In this document: in pieces, positions 17,851 to 26,660 of the stretch
Layout of the letters: every line of letters begins with the position of its first letter
Position numbering within the stretch: position 1 is the first letter of the stretch
Assembly (NCBI GenBank): GCA_001916035.1
Contig: MNRQ01000006.1
Coordinates: 1 to 37,887 of the forward strand
From: Clostridium sp. 27_14
GTDB taxonomy: Bacteria; Bacillota; Clostridia; TANB77; CAG-508
Direction of reading: 5' to 3'
Length of the DNA stretch: 37,887 bases
Translations under genes and position numbers: made by a program
The notes under the pieces: model-generated
Told to the model about the DNA's origin: nothing
What the model saw: only the letters and a program-made list of their open reading frames with translations
Databases searched by the model: none

Positions 17851-17887
17851 CCCCTAATCATTAATTATAAAGATTAAGGGTATTTTT
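17851..17887. terminator. Bidirectional terminator between convergent genes
   Basis: CCCCTAATC and GATTAAGGG (17851-17859, 17872-17880) form a stem with one bulge, with AAAA on the left and TATTTTTATT on the right. It lies between the stops of the flippase gene and the C39-like peptidase gene. Confidence 0.75.
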
Positions 17888-17889
17888 AT

Positions 17890-18828
17890 TTATTCTATTT
17901 CTATTTTAAAAGCTTCTAGTCTTAAAGATTTTCCTTCTGTACCTATATGAATCTCTTTACCTTTAGAAATAGGCATCCAACCAACATCTTGTATATGCTC
18001 TTGAGCAATTAAATTTTTATTACATTTTATTTCTATAGCCTCTATTCTTCTACTTTCTCCTGTAGTTCCCGCTACTTCACTATTTTTTACCCAATTAGAC
18101 CAGCCTTTATCTTGTATATGCACTCTATATGATAAATCAAGGCCATTAATTCCTTTCAAAATTATAGCTTCAACTCTTCTACTTCCCCCTGTGGTCCCTA
18201 TTGTTTCACCAGCATTTTTCCAATCCGTCCAGCCTATATCTTGCAGATGCACCTTATACTGTAAATCAGATATTTTTATTTCTTTTTGTTTTCTATAACA
18301 AAAATATGCTTGACATTTAGCATATTTCTGAAAATTATCTATACTACAATACACTTCATTTCCATTTACTTCTACCTTTCCCTGTCTCCCTAACTGATTA
18401 AATTTTCCACTATACAAATACGGATCATATACAACAATTCTATTTGCATCCTTCATTTCCACCAATACGACAATATGACCATTTGTTGAAAATAAACCAC
18501 CTGGTGATAAACTAGCTACTACCATTCCACCATATTTTAAACATTGTACAGCCTCATTTATATTACTAGTCTTTTTCACTTCCAAATTATAGTTTCTTCC
18601 TAACCAATTAAATGCTTCTAAACTTGTTCCTTCATTTGCTCTATATCCATTATTTTTAAATATATCTGCCATTTCGTTTGGTAATACTCTTTTTACCATA
18701 TTTGTTACTATCATTGCAGCTGATGTTGGTCCACATCCACTTGTTTTTAAATTTGCTTGTGGATGTGTAGGACTTGTATATAAATGATTTGCCCATCTAT
18801 TATCTGCCTGATTATAATACTCTTTCAT
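17890..18828 (-). CDS. C39-like cysteine peptidase with three ChW repeats
   Basis: The 312 residues combine an N-terminal papain-like C39_2 domain (about 1-175) and three clostridial hydrophobic ChW repeats (about 190-235, 236-280, 283-312). Each repeat has a GW motif and a GT-x-G-x-S-R-R/L-x-E-A signature. Candidate catalytic residues are Cys32 in SGCGPTS, His118 in GHIVVLV and Asp135 in VVYDPY. ChW proteins are usually extracellular, yet no signal peptide is visible at this start (MKEYYNQADNRW), and the upstream sequence offers no in-frame extension that looks like one. It could be released by lysis or by a non-classical route, or act on the cell wall. Confidence 0.85.
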   Translation of the reverse strand: MKEYYNQADNRWANHLYTSPTHPQANLKTSGCGPTSAAMIVTNMVKRVLPNEMADIFKNNGYRANEGTSLEAFNWLGRNYNLEVKKTSNINEAVQCLKYGGMVVASLSPGGLFSTNGHIVVLVEMKDANRIVVYDPYLYSGKFNQLGRQGKVEVNGNEVYCSIDNFQKYAKCQAYFCYRKQKEIKISDLQYKVHLQDIGWTDWKNAGETIGTTGGSRRVEAIILKGINGLDLSYRVHIQDKGWSNWVKNSEVAGTTGESRRIEAIEIKCNKNLIAQEHIQDVGWMPISKGKEIHIGTEGKSLRLEAFKIEIE

Positions 18829-18901
18829 TTTACTTCATCACTTCCTTATAGTAATTACTTTTTAGTTATTATTTCATTGCATTTACTATATAATATACAT
18901 C

Positions 18902-18935
18902 AAAAAAAAAGAAGTTACATTTTTATAACTTCTTT
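18902..18935 (-). terminator. Intrinsic terminator after the ferredoxin gene
   Basis: On the minus strand, GAAGTTA pairs with TAACTTC across an 8-nt loop, followed by a run of at least nine T residues. It ends the murE-to-ferredoxin transcript. Confidence 0.85.
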
Positions 18936-18954
18936 CTTGTATAAAATACTAATA

Positions 18955-19131
18955 TTATTCATTATCCTCAACAGGTGCTTCAACTGGGCAAACTTCTGCA
19001 CAAGTACCACAAGAAATACAAGCATCTGGATCAATAACAAATCTTTCTTCACCTTGAGTTATGCATTGTACTGGACATGCTGCCGCACAAGCACCACAAG
19101 AAATACATTTTTCTGTAATTTTAAAAGCCAT
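18955..19131 (-). CDS. 2[4Fe-4S] ferredoxin
   Basis: Fifty-eight residues with two classical motifs, CISCGACAAACP and CISCGTCAEVCP, and an acidic C-terminus (VEAPVEDNE). It is a clostridial-type electron carrier and the likely partner of the por enzyme. The ATG at 19131 follows GGAGGTGAATAAG and begins 1 nt after the ricT stop. A GTG three codons upstream lies within the ribosome binding site and is rejected. Confidence 0.95.
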   Translation of the reverse strand: MAFKITEKCISCGACAAACPVQCITQGEERFVIDPDACISCGTCAEVCPVEAPVEDNE

Positions 19132-19132
19132 C

Positions 19133-20041
19133 TTATTCACCTCCCTTAATATCTATTTCTTCTAATTTCTCAAGTTCTTCCAATTCTTTTTTATGTTGTC
19201 TCTCTTCTTCATCAATCTTCTCTTTAACAGCATCTTTAATAACCCTAATATCATTTACATCATATCTTTTATATGTATAAACATCTTCATTTTTAAATTT
19301 AACTTTTACTCTTTCTTTCAAAGTTTCCACACTATCAACTTCACCTGTACCATCTTCTGTTTTAACAATAGCACCGATATTAGGCAATTTTCCCAATTTA
19401 TCTTGATAAACATCATCTTCATATTTCAAACAACACATTAATCTACCACAATTCCCTGAAATTTTTGATGGATTTAATGATAAGTTTTGTTCCTTTGCCA
19501 TTTTTATTGATACTGCCTCAAAATCACTCAAAAATGAACAGCAGCATAATTCTCTTCCACAAACTCCATTACCACCAATTCTTTTTACTTCATCTCTTAC
19601 ACCTATTTGTCTTAATTCTATTCTAGTCTTATAAATTGCTGCTAAATCTTTCACTAATTCTCTAAAATCTATTCTTCCATCTGCTGTAAAATAAAACAAC
19701 ATCTTACTACCATCAAATTTACACTCTACATCTGTCAAACACATTTTCAATTTATGCTCTTTTATTTTTTTCTGACATGTAACAAAAGCCTCTTTTTCTA
19801 TTTTTTTACATTCATCATAACGTTTACAATCTTTATATGTTGCTATTCTTATTACTTTTTTTAGCGGTTCTAATATTTTTTCATCATTTACATATCTATT
19901 TGGAATTACAACCTCACCTATTTCTTCACCTTGTGCTGTCTCTACTATTACTTTATCTCCTTTTACTACATGCAAATATTTAGGATTGAAAAAATATATT
20001 TTTCCCAATTTCTTAAATCTTACTCCTATTATATTTCTCAA
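19133..20041 (-). CDS. ricT: RicT/YaaT, PSP1-domain protein
   Basis: The 302 residues carry the PSP1 domain and the cysteine cluster CGRELCCCSF followed by NCGRLMCCLKYE. In Bacillus subtilis RicT (YaaT) forms the Ric complex with RicA and RicF, holds 4Fe-4S clusters and affects RNase Y-dependent mRNA processing and Spo0A phosphorylation. It starts at TTG 20041 (MRNIIGVRF), 11 nt after GGAG. Adjacent to holB, as in many Firmicutes. The C-terminal 40 residues are a charged Glu/Lys helix. Confidence 0.92.
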   Translation of the reverse strand: MRNIIGVRFKKLGKIYFFNPKYLHVVKGDKVIVETAQGEEIGEVVIPNRYVNDEKILEPLKKVIRIATYKDCKRYDECKKIEKEAFVTCQKKIKEHKLKMCLTDVECKFDGSKMLFYFTADGRIDFRELVKDLAAIYKTRIELRQIGVRDEVKRIGGNGVCGRELCCCSFLSDFEAVSIKMAKEQNLSLNPSKISGNCGRLMCCLKYEDDVYQDKLGKLPNIGAIVKTEDGTGEVDSVETLKERVKVKFKNEDVYTYKRYDVNDIRVIKDAVKEKIDEEERQHKKELEELEKLEEIDIKGGE

Positions 20042-20080
20042 ATCTTTTCACTCTCCTTTCTAAAAACATACTTTGACTTG

Positions 20081-20968
20081 TTATCTTATTTTTTCTTTCA
20101 TTTTCATTAGCATATTATCTATTGTCATATCATAATTTGCATTTGATTGCAATCTTTTTTTAGTATCTTCCACTATTTCTACACATTCTGCATATTTATA
20201 ATTTTCTTTTGCTAATTCTAACAATAAAATATTTATATATTGTAAAATATCTTTTATTTCATCTTTTGAATTATATATAAATTCAGCTTTTTGAAAAATT
20301 TCTATTATATCTTTTTGCCCTATATTTTCTATAAATTCATGTATATTTTCATACTCATCTTGTTTATCTTTTACTTTTAATGCTTTTCCTATACTTCCAC
20401 TACATGCCTTTAATATTCTTTTGTCTTTAAAATATATACCATTTTCTTCTAAATATTTTTCTATTTCTTCTTGTTTAATATCTTTAAATCTCAAGATTGT
20501 ACATCTTGATTTTATTGTACTTAAAAATGAATTTTCATTAGAGCCTATTAATATTATTGTTATATATTCTGGAGGTTCTTCCAATGTTTTTAATAATCCA
20601 TTTTGTGCCTCTGTTGTCATTTTGTCACTATTATCTATTATATACACTTTTTGTTTTGATATTATTGGTTTTTCTACTACTTTTCTTTGTATTTCTCTTA
20701 TTTGATCTATTTTTATACTATTCTCTTCTGGTTCTATTAATATAAAATCAGGATTATTATTATCATCAAATTCAATACAAGATTTACATTTTCCACAATA
20801 TTTATTTTCTTCAAGACATAACAATGCTTTTACAAATTCCTTTGCTATTTGCTTTTTTCCTATTCCTTCTGTCCCTACAAATAAGTAACTATGTGATGCT
20901 CTTTTATTTCTTATTGTTTGCTCTAATAATTCTTGTATTTCTTCATTTCCTATAATTTTATCAAACAT
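20081..20968 (-). CDS. holB: DNA polymerase III delta-prime subunit
   Basis: AAA+ subunit of the clamp loader. Of 295 residues, those seen are the P-loop-like GTEGIGKKQIAKEF, a zinc-binding module (CLEENKYCGKCKSC), the Walker B-like region KVYIIDNSDKMTTEAQNGLLKTLEEPP, in part, and the sensor/SRC motif TIKSRCTILRF. It lies between lepB and ricT and is typically co-transcribed with ricT. AGGAG precedes ATG 20968 by 6 nt. Confidence 0.93.
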   Translation of the reverse strand: MFDKIIGNEEIQELLEQTIRNKRASHSYLFVGTEGIGKKQIAKEFVKALLCLEENKYCGKCKSCIEFDDNNNPDFILIEPEENSIKIDQIREIQRKVVEKPIISKQKVYIIDNSDKMTTEAQNGLLKTLEEPPEYITIILIGSNENSFLSTIKSRCTILRFKDIKQEEIEKYLEENGIYFKDKRILKACSGSIGKALKVKDKQDEYENIHEFIENIGQKDIIEIFQKAEFIYNSKDEIKDILQYINILLLELAKENYKYAECVEIVEDTKKRLQSNANYDMTIDNMLMKMKEKIR

Positions 20969-20977
20969 CTTATGCTC

Positions 20978-21631
20978 CTATTTTACCTTACCCCATAAAT
21001 TTAATGGCCAAATTCTAATAGCTACTTTACTTTCTATTTTTTCTAATGGGATACATCCAAATTCTCTACAATCTGTACTATGTCCTCTATTATCTCCCAT
21101 TGCAAATACACAATTATCTGGTACTATAAAATCATCTAATCCTTCCACTTTTGCTGATGTTGTAACTCCTGCTGGCAAATAATCTTCCTCTAATTTTTGT
21201 TCTTTTACATATACACTTCCATCTTTTATTTGCACATGTTCACCAGGTAATGCTATAACTCTTTTTATATAACTATCTTTTCCCATTTCAACTACATAAT
21301 ATAAAAACTTTTTTATTGGATTTGTTGGTCCATTTTCATAAGTAGCTATTGGTTGTTTTCCATCTAAGTCATTTCCTGAATATAATTTACTTGGTGCTTC
21401 AAAAGTTATTATATCTCCTCTTTCTGGTAACGTTTTAGTCGTTCTTCCCCATCTATTTAACCATAATCTTTGATTTTGTATTAATGTTGGTTTCATTGAT
21501 TCTTGTTTTACTATTGTTGGTGTTCCTACATAATAACGAAATAACAATGCTAAAACTATTGCTATTATTATACAATATACCCATTCTAATACTTCTTTTA
21601 CTTCTGGTTTTATATTCATCTTAAAATTCAT
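20978..21631 (-). CDS. lepB: Signal peptidase I
   Basis: Membrane serine protease that removes signal peptides from exported proteins. It has one N-terminal membrane segment (about 15-33), catalytic Ser45 in QESMKPTL, catalytic Lys123 in YIKRVIALPGE, and the box E motif GDNRGHSTDCREFG. At 217 residues it is a normal Gram-positive length. It lies 7 nt upstream of holB in the same operon. Confidence 0.95.
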   Translation of the reverse strand: MNFKMNIKPEVKEVLEWVYCIIIAIVLALLFRYYVGTPTIVKQESMKPTLIQNQRLWLNRWGRTTKTLPERGDIITFEAPSKLYSGNDLDGKQPIATYENGPTNPIKKFLYYVVEMGKDSYIKRVIALPGEHVQIKDGSVYVKEQKLEEDYLPAGVTTSAKVEGLDDFIVPDNCVFAMGDNRGHSTDCREFGCIPLEKIESKVAIRIWPLNLWGKVK

Positions 21632-21742
21632 TCCTCTCTTTTATTTAAAGTAACAAATAGTAACAAAATTACTTGACTATCTTAAACTATTACTTATTTC
21701 TAAAAGGATAATTTATATCTATTTTATCCCATTCATAAACCT

Positions 21743-21782
21743 AGGTTGGAAAAGAATTAAAACATAATTCTTTTTCAACCTT
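21743..21782. repeat. Palindromic intergenic repeat, copy 1
   Basis: AGGTTGGAAAAGAATT pairs with AATTCTTTTTCAACCTT around a short AT loop. The same palindrome with small changes occurs at 25540-25584. It sits between the sensor kinase and lepB. There is no T run after the stem on the minus strand, so it is not an ordinary terminator. Confidence 0.7.
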
Positions 21783-21827
21783 ATTTCCATAAATATTATA
21801 ACTTATTTTTTTACAATTAGCAAGGTT

Positions 21828-23201
21828 TTAGTTTTGTTTTGTAGGAATTCTTATTACAACTTCTGTACCTTTTCCCACTTCACTTTTGATATCAATACTC
21901 CCACCATTTTTGTCAAGTATTTCCTTTGCTATTGATAATCCAAGTCCAGAACCTCCTAATTCTCTTGTACGAGCTTTATCTACACGGTAAAATCTTTCAA
22001 ATATTCTAGTTAAGTCTTCTTCTGGTATTCCCATTCCATTATCTATTATTTTTATATATGCATCTGTATATACAAAACCTACATATATTTTAATTTCTCC
22101 ACCATCTTTTGTATATTTTATACTATTTGTTAATATATTTAATATTACTCTTTCTATATCATCTTTATCGGCATAAACCGGTGGAACATCTGCAGTTACA
22201 AAACAATTTACATTATGCTCTTTTTTCTTTATTTCAATTGCTAGTTTTTCTTGAGATTTTTTTACAAGATCACCCAAATCAAATGATTCTTTTTTAGTTT
22301 TCTTTTTATTACTATCATATCTTGATAAAGTCAATAAATCTGTTACCAACCTTGCCATTCTCCTAGATTCTGAAGCTATAACATTCAAGAATTTTATTTT
22401 AGTTTCCTCATCATATCCACCTTCTAATAATGTATCTGCATATCCCATTATAGAAGTTATAGGCGTCTTTAATTCATGTGATACATCAGCTACAAACTCT
22501 TTTTGCATATTATCCAATTTTACATGTTCTGTTATATCTTGTATAACTGCTATCACTCCATCTGGTCTTTCTTTCTCATCCTTAAAAGGTGCAAAAAATA
22601 CATTCACATATCTTTCTTCCACTTGGATTCTTTGTTCTGTTGAAGTCCAATTCTCTAAATATATTATCTTTTCCATATTTATATCCAACTTAAATTTTGC
22701 AAAAATATCATCAAAAGTATTATCTTCTGGACCTATACTCAATAACTTTTTTGCAGCAGGATTTATTAAAATTATTTCTCCTGCTCTATTAAAAGCTATG
22801 ATTCCATCTGTCATGTGCAATAAAATTGTTTCAATCTGATTTTTTTGTGTTGATACTTCACTTAGCTTGTCCTTTAATTCTATAGTCATTGCATCTATTA
22901 CATCTTCTAAATTTTCATTTGTTTTCTTACTATTCTTTTTTTCTTTTTTATTTGTTTTTTCTTCTCCTTTTATTTCTTCTGCACTCTCTATTAGCTTATT
23001 TACTGGATACATTACATATTTTGATAAATATTTATAAATATACATTTCTATTATTATTGTAGCAACAATTCCCACACCTATAAATATTAAAACACTTATT
23101 TTATTAGTAGCCTTATAACTAGCCACTCCTATCAATATTATTAATATTATTTGAGTAATTGTTATGATTGATATTATCTTGGATTGAGTGTTCTTCAACA
23201 T
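21828..23201 (-). CDS. Membrane sensor histidine kinase (PhoR/WalK type), no adjacent regulator
   Basis: This 457-residue kinase has two membrane segments near the N-terminus (about 9-28 and 33-54) with almost no extracellular loop, a charged linker, a PAS domain (about 120-225, LLHMTDGIIAFNRAGEIILIN), HisKA with FVADVSHELKTPITSI, and HATPase motifs (DNGMGIPEEDL, GSGLGLSIAKEI). The lack of a large sensor loop suggests intramembrane or PAS-based sensing. No response regulator gene is nearby. It starts 6 nt after murG with its ribosome binding site inside the murG end, so it is coupled to cell-wall genes, and a cell-wall stress role is a reasonable inference. Confidence 0.92.
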   Translation of the reverse strand: MLKNTQSKIISIITITQIILIILIGVASYKATNKISVLIFIGVGIVATIIIEMYIYKYLSKYVMYPVNKLIESAEEIKGEEKTNKKEKKNSKKTNENLEDVIDAMTIELKDKLSEVSTQKNQIETILLHMTDGIIAFNRAGEIILINPAAKKLLSIGPEDNTFDDIFAKFKLDINMEKIIYLENWTSTEQRIQVEERYVNVFFAPFKDEKERPDGVIAVIQDITEHVKLDNMQKEFVADVSHELKTPITSIMGYADTLLEGGYDEETKIKFLNVIASESRRMARLVTDLLTLSRYDSNKKKTKKESFDLGDLVKKSQEKLAIEIKKKEHNVNCFVTADVPPVYADKDDIERVILNILTNSIKYTKDGGEIKIYVGFVYTDAYIKIIDNGMGIPEEDLTRIFERFYRVDKARTRELGGSGLGLSIAKEILDKNGGSIDIKSEVGKGTEVVIRIPTKQN

Positions 23202-23207
23202 TTTCTC

Positions 23208-24326
23208 TTATTCCTTTCTAACTAATTGTACAATTTCACTATATATTCTATCTTCTGCATCTTTTGTCTCTGCCTTTAATGCATTTTTTCCCATTGTTTT
23301 TGCTGTATTACCTTGTAAGATTTGCATTATTGTTTTTTGCAGATTTTCACCTTTTAGCTCATTATCTAATATTATTTTTGCTGCTCCAATTTTTTCCAAT
23401 ACTTGTGCATTATATAATTGATGATTATGACTTACATTTGGCAATGGAATTAATATAGATGGCTTTCCCAAATTGGCTATCTCTGTTATTGTCATTGCAC
23501 CACTTCTTGCCACTATTAAATCCGATATATTAATCATCTCTTCCATATTATATATATATGGCACAATTTTTGCATTCTCAACATTATTTATAGAAATTCT
23601 ATTTTCCTCTAACTTTTCTTTTACAATATCATACTGTTTAGGACCTGTTGCCCACATTATTTGATACTCTTTATTTTCTTTTTGCTTTATTATTTCTACA
23701 ATTGCCTCATTTATTTTTTGTGCACCCTGACTTCCTCCAAATATCAATACTATAGGCTTTCCACTTTTCAAACCTGCTTTTTTTATTATCTCATTTTTTT
23801 CTTCTACAGTATAATCTCTTTTTTGATTTTTAACTGGTGTACCTGTACAAACTATTCTATTTTTGCTATCTATTCTAGGTATAGCATCCTCAAAAGAGAC
23901 CATTATTGTATCAGTTTTTTTAGCTAACATTTTAACTGCTTTTCCAGGAAAAGCATTACTCTCATGTAACATTGTAGGTATTTTCAATTTATTTGCTTCC
24001 CATATTGTAGCACCACAAATATATCCACCAGTACCTATTACTATATCTGGTTTAAAATCTTGTATGATTTTTTTAGCCTCTTTAAAACCTTTCAAAGTTT
24101 TACACATTTTTTTTAAATTTTCTAGTGTTAATTTTTTACTCAATCCATAAGCATCTATTGTCTTTAGCTCATACCCCGCCCTTGGTACTAAATCATTTTC
24201 CAAACCTCTTGTAGTACCAATAAAAACAATTTTTGAATCTTTTTCTTCTTTTTTTATTTTATTAGCTATAGCTAACCCTGGATTTATATGACCTGCTGTC
24301 CCAGCAGCAGCAATTATAACTCTCAT
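23208..24326 (-). CDS. murG: MurG N-acetylglucosaminyltransferase
   Basis: Peripheral membrane glycosyltransferase that makes lipid II from lipid I and UDP-GlcNAc. The 372 residues show the N-terminal GTAGHINPGLAIA loop, GTGGYICG, the C-domain GGSQGAQKINEA and the donor-binding region ARSGAMTITEIANLGKPSILIPLP, in part. It follows ftsW and precedes the sensor kinase. Normal length, no anomalies. Confidence 0.97.
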   Translation of the reverse strand: MRVIIAAAGTAGHINPGLAIANKIKKEEKDSKIVFIGTTRGLENDLVPRAGYELKTIDAYGLSKKLTLENLKKMCKTLKGFKEAKKIIQDFKPDIVIGTGGYICGATIWEANKLKIPTMLHESNAFPGKAVKMLAKKTDTIMVSFEDAIPRIDSKNRIVCTGTPVKNQKRDYTVEEKNEIIKKAGLKSGKPIVLIFGGSQGAQKINEAIVEIIKQKENKEYQIMWATGPKQYDIVKEKLEENRISINNVENAKIVPYIYNMEEMINISDLIVARSGAMTITEIANLGKPSILIPLPNVSHNHQLYNAQVLEKIGAAKIILDNELKGENLQKTIMQILQGNTAKTMGKNALKAETKDAEDRIYSEIVQLVRKE

Positions 24327-24365
24327 ACTCTACTTCCTTTCGTATAAACAAATTGTAATTATTTC

Positions 24366-25496
24366 TCAACTCTTAGTGCTAGCACGCGAAATATTAAGAA
24401 GAACTCCCATCTGACATAACAAAATAAACAACGCCGTTCCCCCATAACTAAAGAAAGGTAAAGGCATACCAGTAGCAGGCATAGAAGAAGTAACAACCGC
24501 AATATTAATAATAACCTGAATACCAATCAAAGCAGTAATACCAGCAGCAACCAAGCTACCAAACATATCAGGAGCTCTCATAGCAATCAAAATGCCTCTC
24601 CAAATAAAAATAGCAAACAAAACAATAATAACGGTACAGCCAACAAAGCCCAATTCCTCACCAATAATAGAAAAAATGAAATCATTATGAGGTTCAGGTA
24701 TATACAAATATTTTTGTTTACTATCACCAAGTCCAACACCAAAAAGACCACCAGAACCTATAGCATACAAACTCTGAATAACTTGCCAACCTGTATCTGT
24801 AGCATCCTTCCAAGGATCCAAAAAAGAAACAACTCTTTTTAATCTATATGGAGACTTAACTATCAATAGCACAATTGCTGGAATACCAACACCTCCACCA
24901 ACAGCAACAAATTGTGAAAATTTGCAACCTGCAACAATCATCATTATACATACTATACCAACTATAACAATTGAAGCACTAAAATGTGGTTCCAATATCA
25001 ATAATGCTATTAAAGGTGCAACCATACAAATATGCTTTACTAAACCTTTCCAAAAATAAGGTAAATCATCTCTATTTTTTACTAATATACCAGCATAAAA
25101 TACTATTACTAAAAATTTCACTATTTCTGATGGTTGAAAAGATAAAGTTTTTGTAATATAAATCCATCTTTGAGCACCATTTACATTATTTCCTATTAAT
25201 TTTACTGCTACCAACAAAGCAGCAGACAACCACCAAGCATGTTTATAAAACTTCTGATAAAATCTATAATCTATTTTTGAAATTGCCATCATTGCAATTA
25301 CACCCAATACGGCAAACAGCAATTGCTTATTAAAGTATTTATAACTATCACCTGATATTGCTAACGCCGACGGTGAACTTGCAGACAACACCATAACTAA
25401 CCCTATACCTATTAGCAATATTATTGTAATTAACAATGTAAAATCAATTGGATTATTCAAAAAGCTTGAAAATTTCCCTGTTTTTTTCTTTGCCAA
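24366..25496 (-). CDS. ftsW: FtsW/SpoVE SEDS-family peptidoglycan glycosyltransferase
   Basis: SEDS membrane polymerase of 376 residues with about ten membrane segments. Family signatures are ISKIDYRFY near the start, a central FQPSEIVKFLVIVFYA, LGDSKQKYLYIPEPHNDFIFSIIGEELGF, in part, and the C-terminal GMPLPFFSYGGTALF. In dcw clusters with spoVD this position is spoVE in spore formers; the sequence alone does not separate FtsW from SpoVE. The start is TTG 25496. The 3' part (about 24366-24840) uses mostly T-ending codons, while the 5' part uses A-ending codons, a within-gene change not seen in mraY or murE. Confidence 0.93.
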   Translation of the reverse strand: MAKKKTGKFSSFLNNPIDFTLLITIILLIGIGLVMVLSASSPSALAISGDSYKYFNKQLLFAVLGVIAMMAISKIDYRFYQKFYKHAWWLSAALLVAVKLIGNNVNGAQRWIYITKTLSFQPSEIVKFLVIVFYAGILVKNRDDLPYFWKGLVKHICMVAPLIALLILEPHFSASIVIVGIVCIMMIVAGCKFSQFVAVGGGVGIPAIVLLIVKSPYRLKRVVSFLDPWKDATDTGWQVIQSLYAIGSGGLFGVGLGDSKQKYLYIPEPHNDFIFSIIGEELGFVGCTVIIVLFAIFIWRGILIAMRAPDMFGSLVAAGITALIGIQVIINIAVVTSSMPATGMPLPFFSYGGTALFILLCQMGVLLNISRASTKS

Positions 25497-25539
25497 TTTT
25501 TAACTCATTCCTTTCATATTTTTTCCATAAAATAGTATA

Positions 25540-25584
25540 AGGTTGGAAAAAAATTAAAACAAAATATAATTATTTTTCAACCTT
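25540..25584. repeat. Palindromic intergenic repeat, copy 2
   Basis: Closely related to 21743-21782: both arms (AGGTTGGAAAA and TTTTTCAACCTT) and the flanking AATTAAAAC are shared. It lies between mraY and ftsW. Two copies in one operon suggest a small dispersed element or an RNA stem that tunes downstream expression. Confidence 0.7.
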
Positions 25585-25593
25585 ACCCCTTCC

Positions 25594-26574
25594 TTATATT
25601 ATTTTTAATCCAATCATACACACAATTAAAGTTGTTATACTAAAAACTATTACAACCTTATTTTCTTTCCATCCTGATAATTCAAAATGATGATGCAAAG
25701 GTGCCATCTTGAATATTCTTTTTCCTGTTTTTTTAAAGTATACTACCTGTATTATTACAGATAATGTTTCCAATACTGGTACTAATGCTATTACTAACAA
25801 TATTAATGGCATTTTTAAATATAACGCTATACCTGATATAACTCCCCCTAATAGCAAAGAACCAGTATCACCCATAAACACTTTTGCAGGATGTAAATTA
25901 AACATTAAAAATCCTAAAACTGACCCTATTACTATACTTCCAAATACAGAAACTTCTGTTACCCCTCTTAACATTCCTATTACTGTTAGACATGTTATTA
26001 TTATTGTTGACACACTAGAAGACAATCCATCTATTCCATCTGTTAAATTTATTGCATTTGTTGTCGCCAAAATTACACATATAGCTGCCGGTACATAAAT
26101 ATATAAAGGCAATGTTATATATTGCTTTAATATTGGTATATATGTGTCTGTTCCTAATTTTAAACCTTCTATTAGATATAACACATATGCTACTGATATT
26201 ACTAATAATCCTAACATTTTATAACTTGGTTTTAAACCTTCTGTATTTTTTAAAACTAATTTTTTATAATCATCTATAAAACCTATTGCTCCAAATCCTA
26301 TTGTTAGCAACAGAATTGGCATTAGCTTTGCTGCCAATTCTGCTTCTCCTGTTGCAAACAAATATACAGCTGTTGCAACTGTTCCTATTATCATTGTAAT
26401 TATTATTACTATTCCACCCATTGTCGGTGTTCCTTGTTTTTTCAGGTGAGATGCTGGACCATCATCTCTTTCTATTTGCCCTACTTTTAACTTTCTTAAT
26501 ATTGGTATTGTTATGATTCCTAATATGATTGATATTGCAAATGACACTAGCAATACTTCTATTTCAAAACTCAC
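25594..26574 (-). CDS. mraY: Phospho-N-acetylmuramoyl-pentapeptide transferase MraY
   Basis: Integral membrane enzyme making lipid I from UDP-MurNAc-pentapeptide and undecaprenyl phosphate. About 326 residues with ten membrane segments. Catalytic motifs are FIDDYKKL, NAINLTDGIDGLSS and MGDTGSLLLGG, plus MAPLHHHFELSGWKE near the C-terminus. I choose the GTG at 26574, 11 nt after AAAGG; the TTG at 26583 is only 2-3 nt away. It lies between murE and ftsW. Confidence 0.96.
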   Translation of the reverse strand: MSFEIEVLLVSFAISIILGIITIPILRKLKVGQIERDDGPASHLKKQGTPTMGGIVIIITMIIGTVATAVYLFATGEAELAAKLMPILLLTIGFGAIGFIDDYKKLVLKNTEGLKPSYKMLGLLVISVAYVLYLIEGLKLGTDTYIPILKQYITLPLYIYVPAAICVILATTNAINLTDGIDGLSSSVSTIIITCLTVIGMLRGVTEVSVFGSIVIGSVLGFLMFNLHPAKVFMGDTGSLLLGGVISGIALYLKMPLILLVIALVPVLETLSVIIQVVYFKKTGKRIFKMAPLHHHFELSGWKENKVVIVFSITTLIVCMIGLKII

Positions 26575-26660
26575 TTTTATCAAAACCTTTCGTATTTGAT
26601 TTCTTTGTATATTTTATTCTATGATTTTATTATTTATTTATGTTTGTACCATTATTATAA

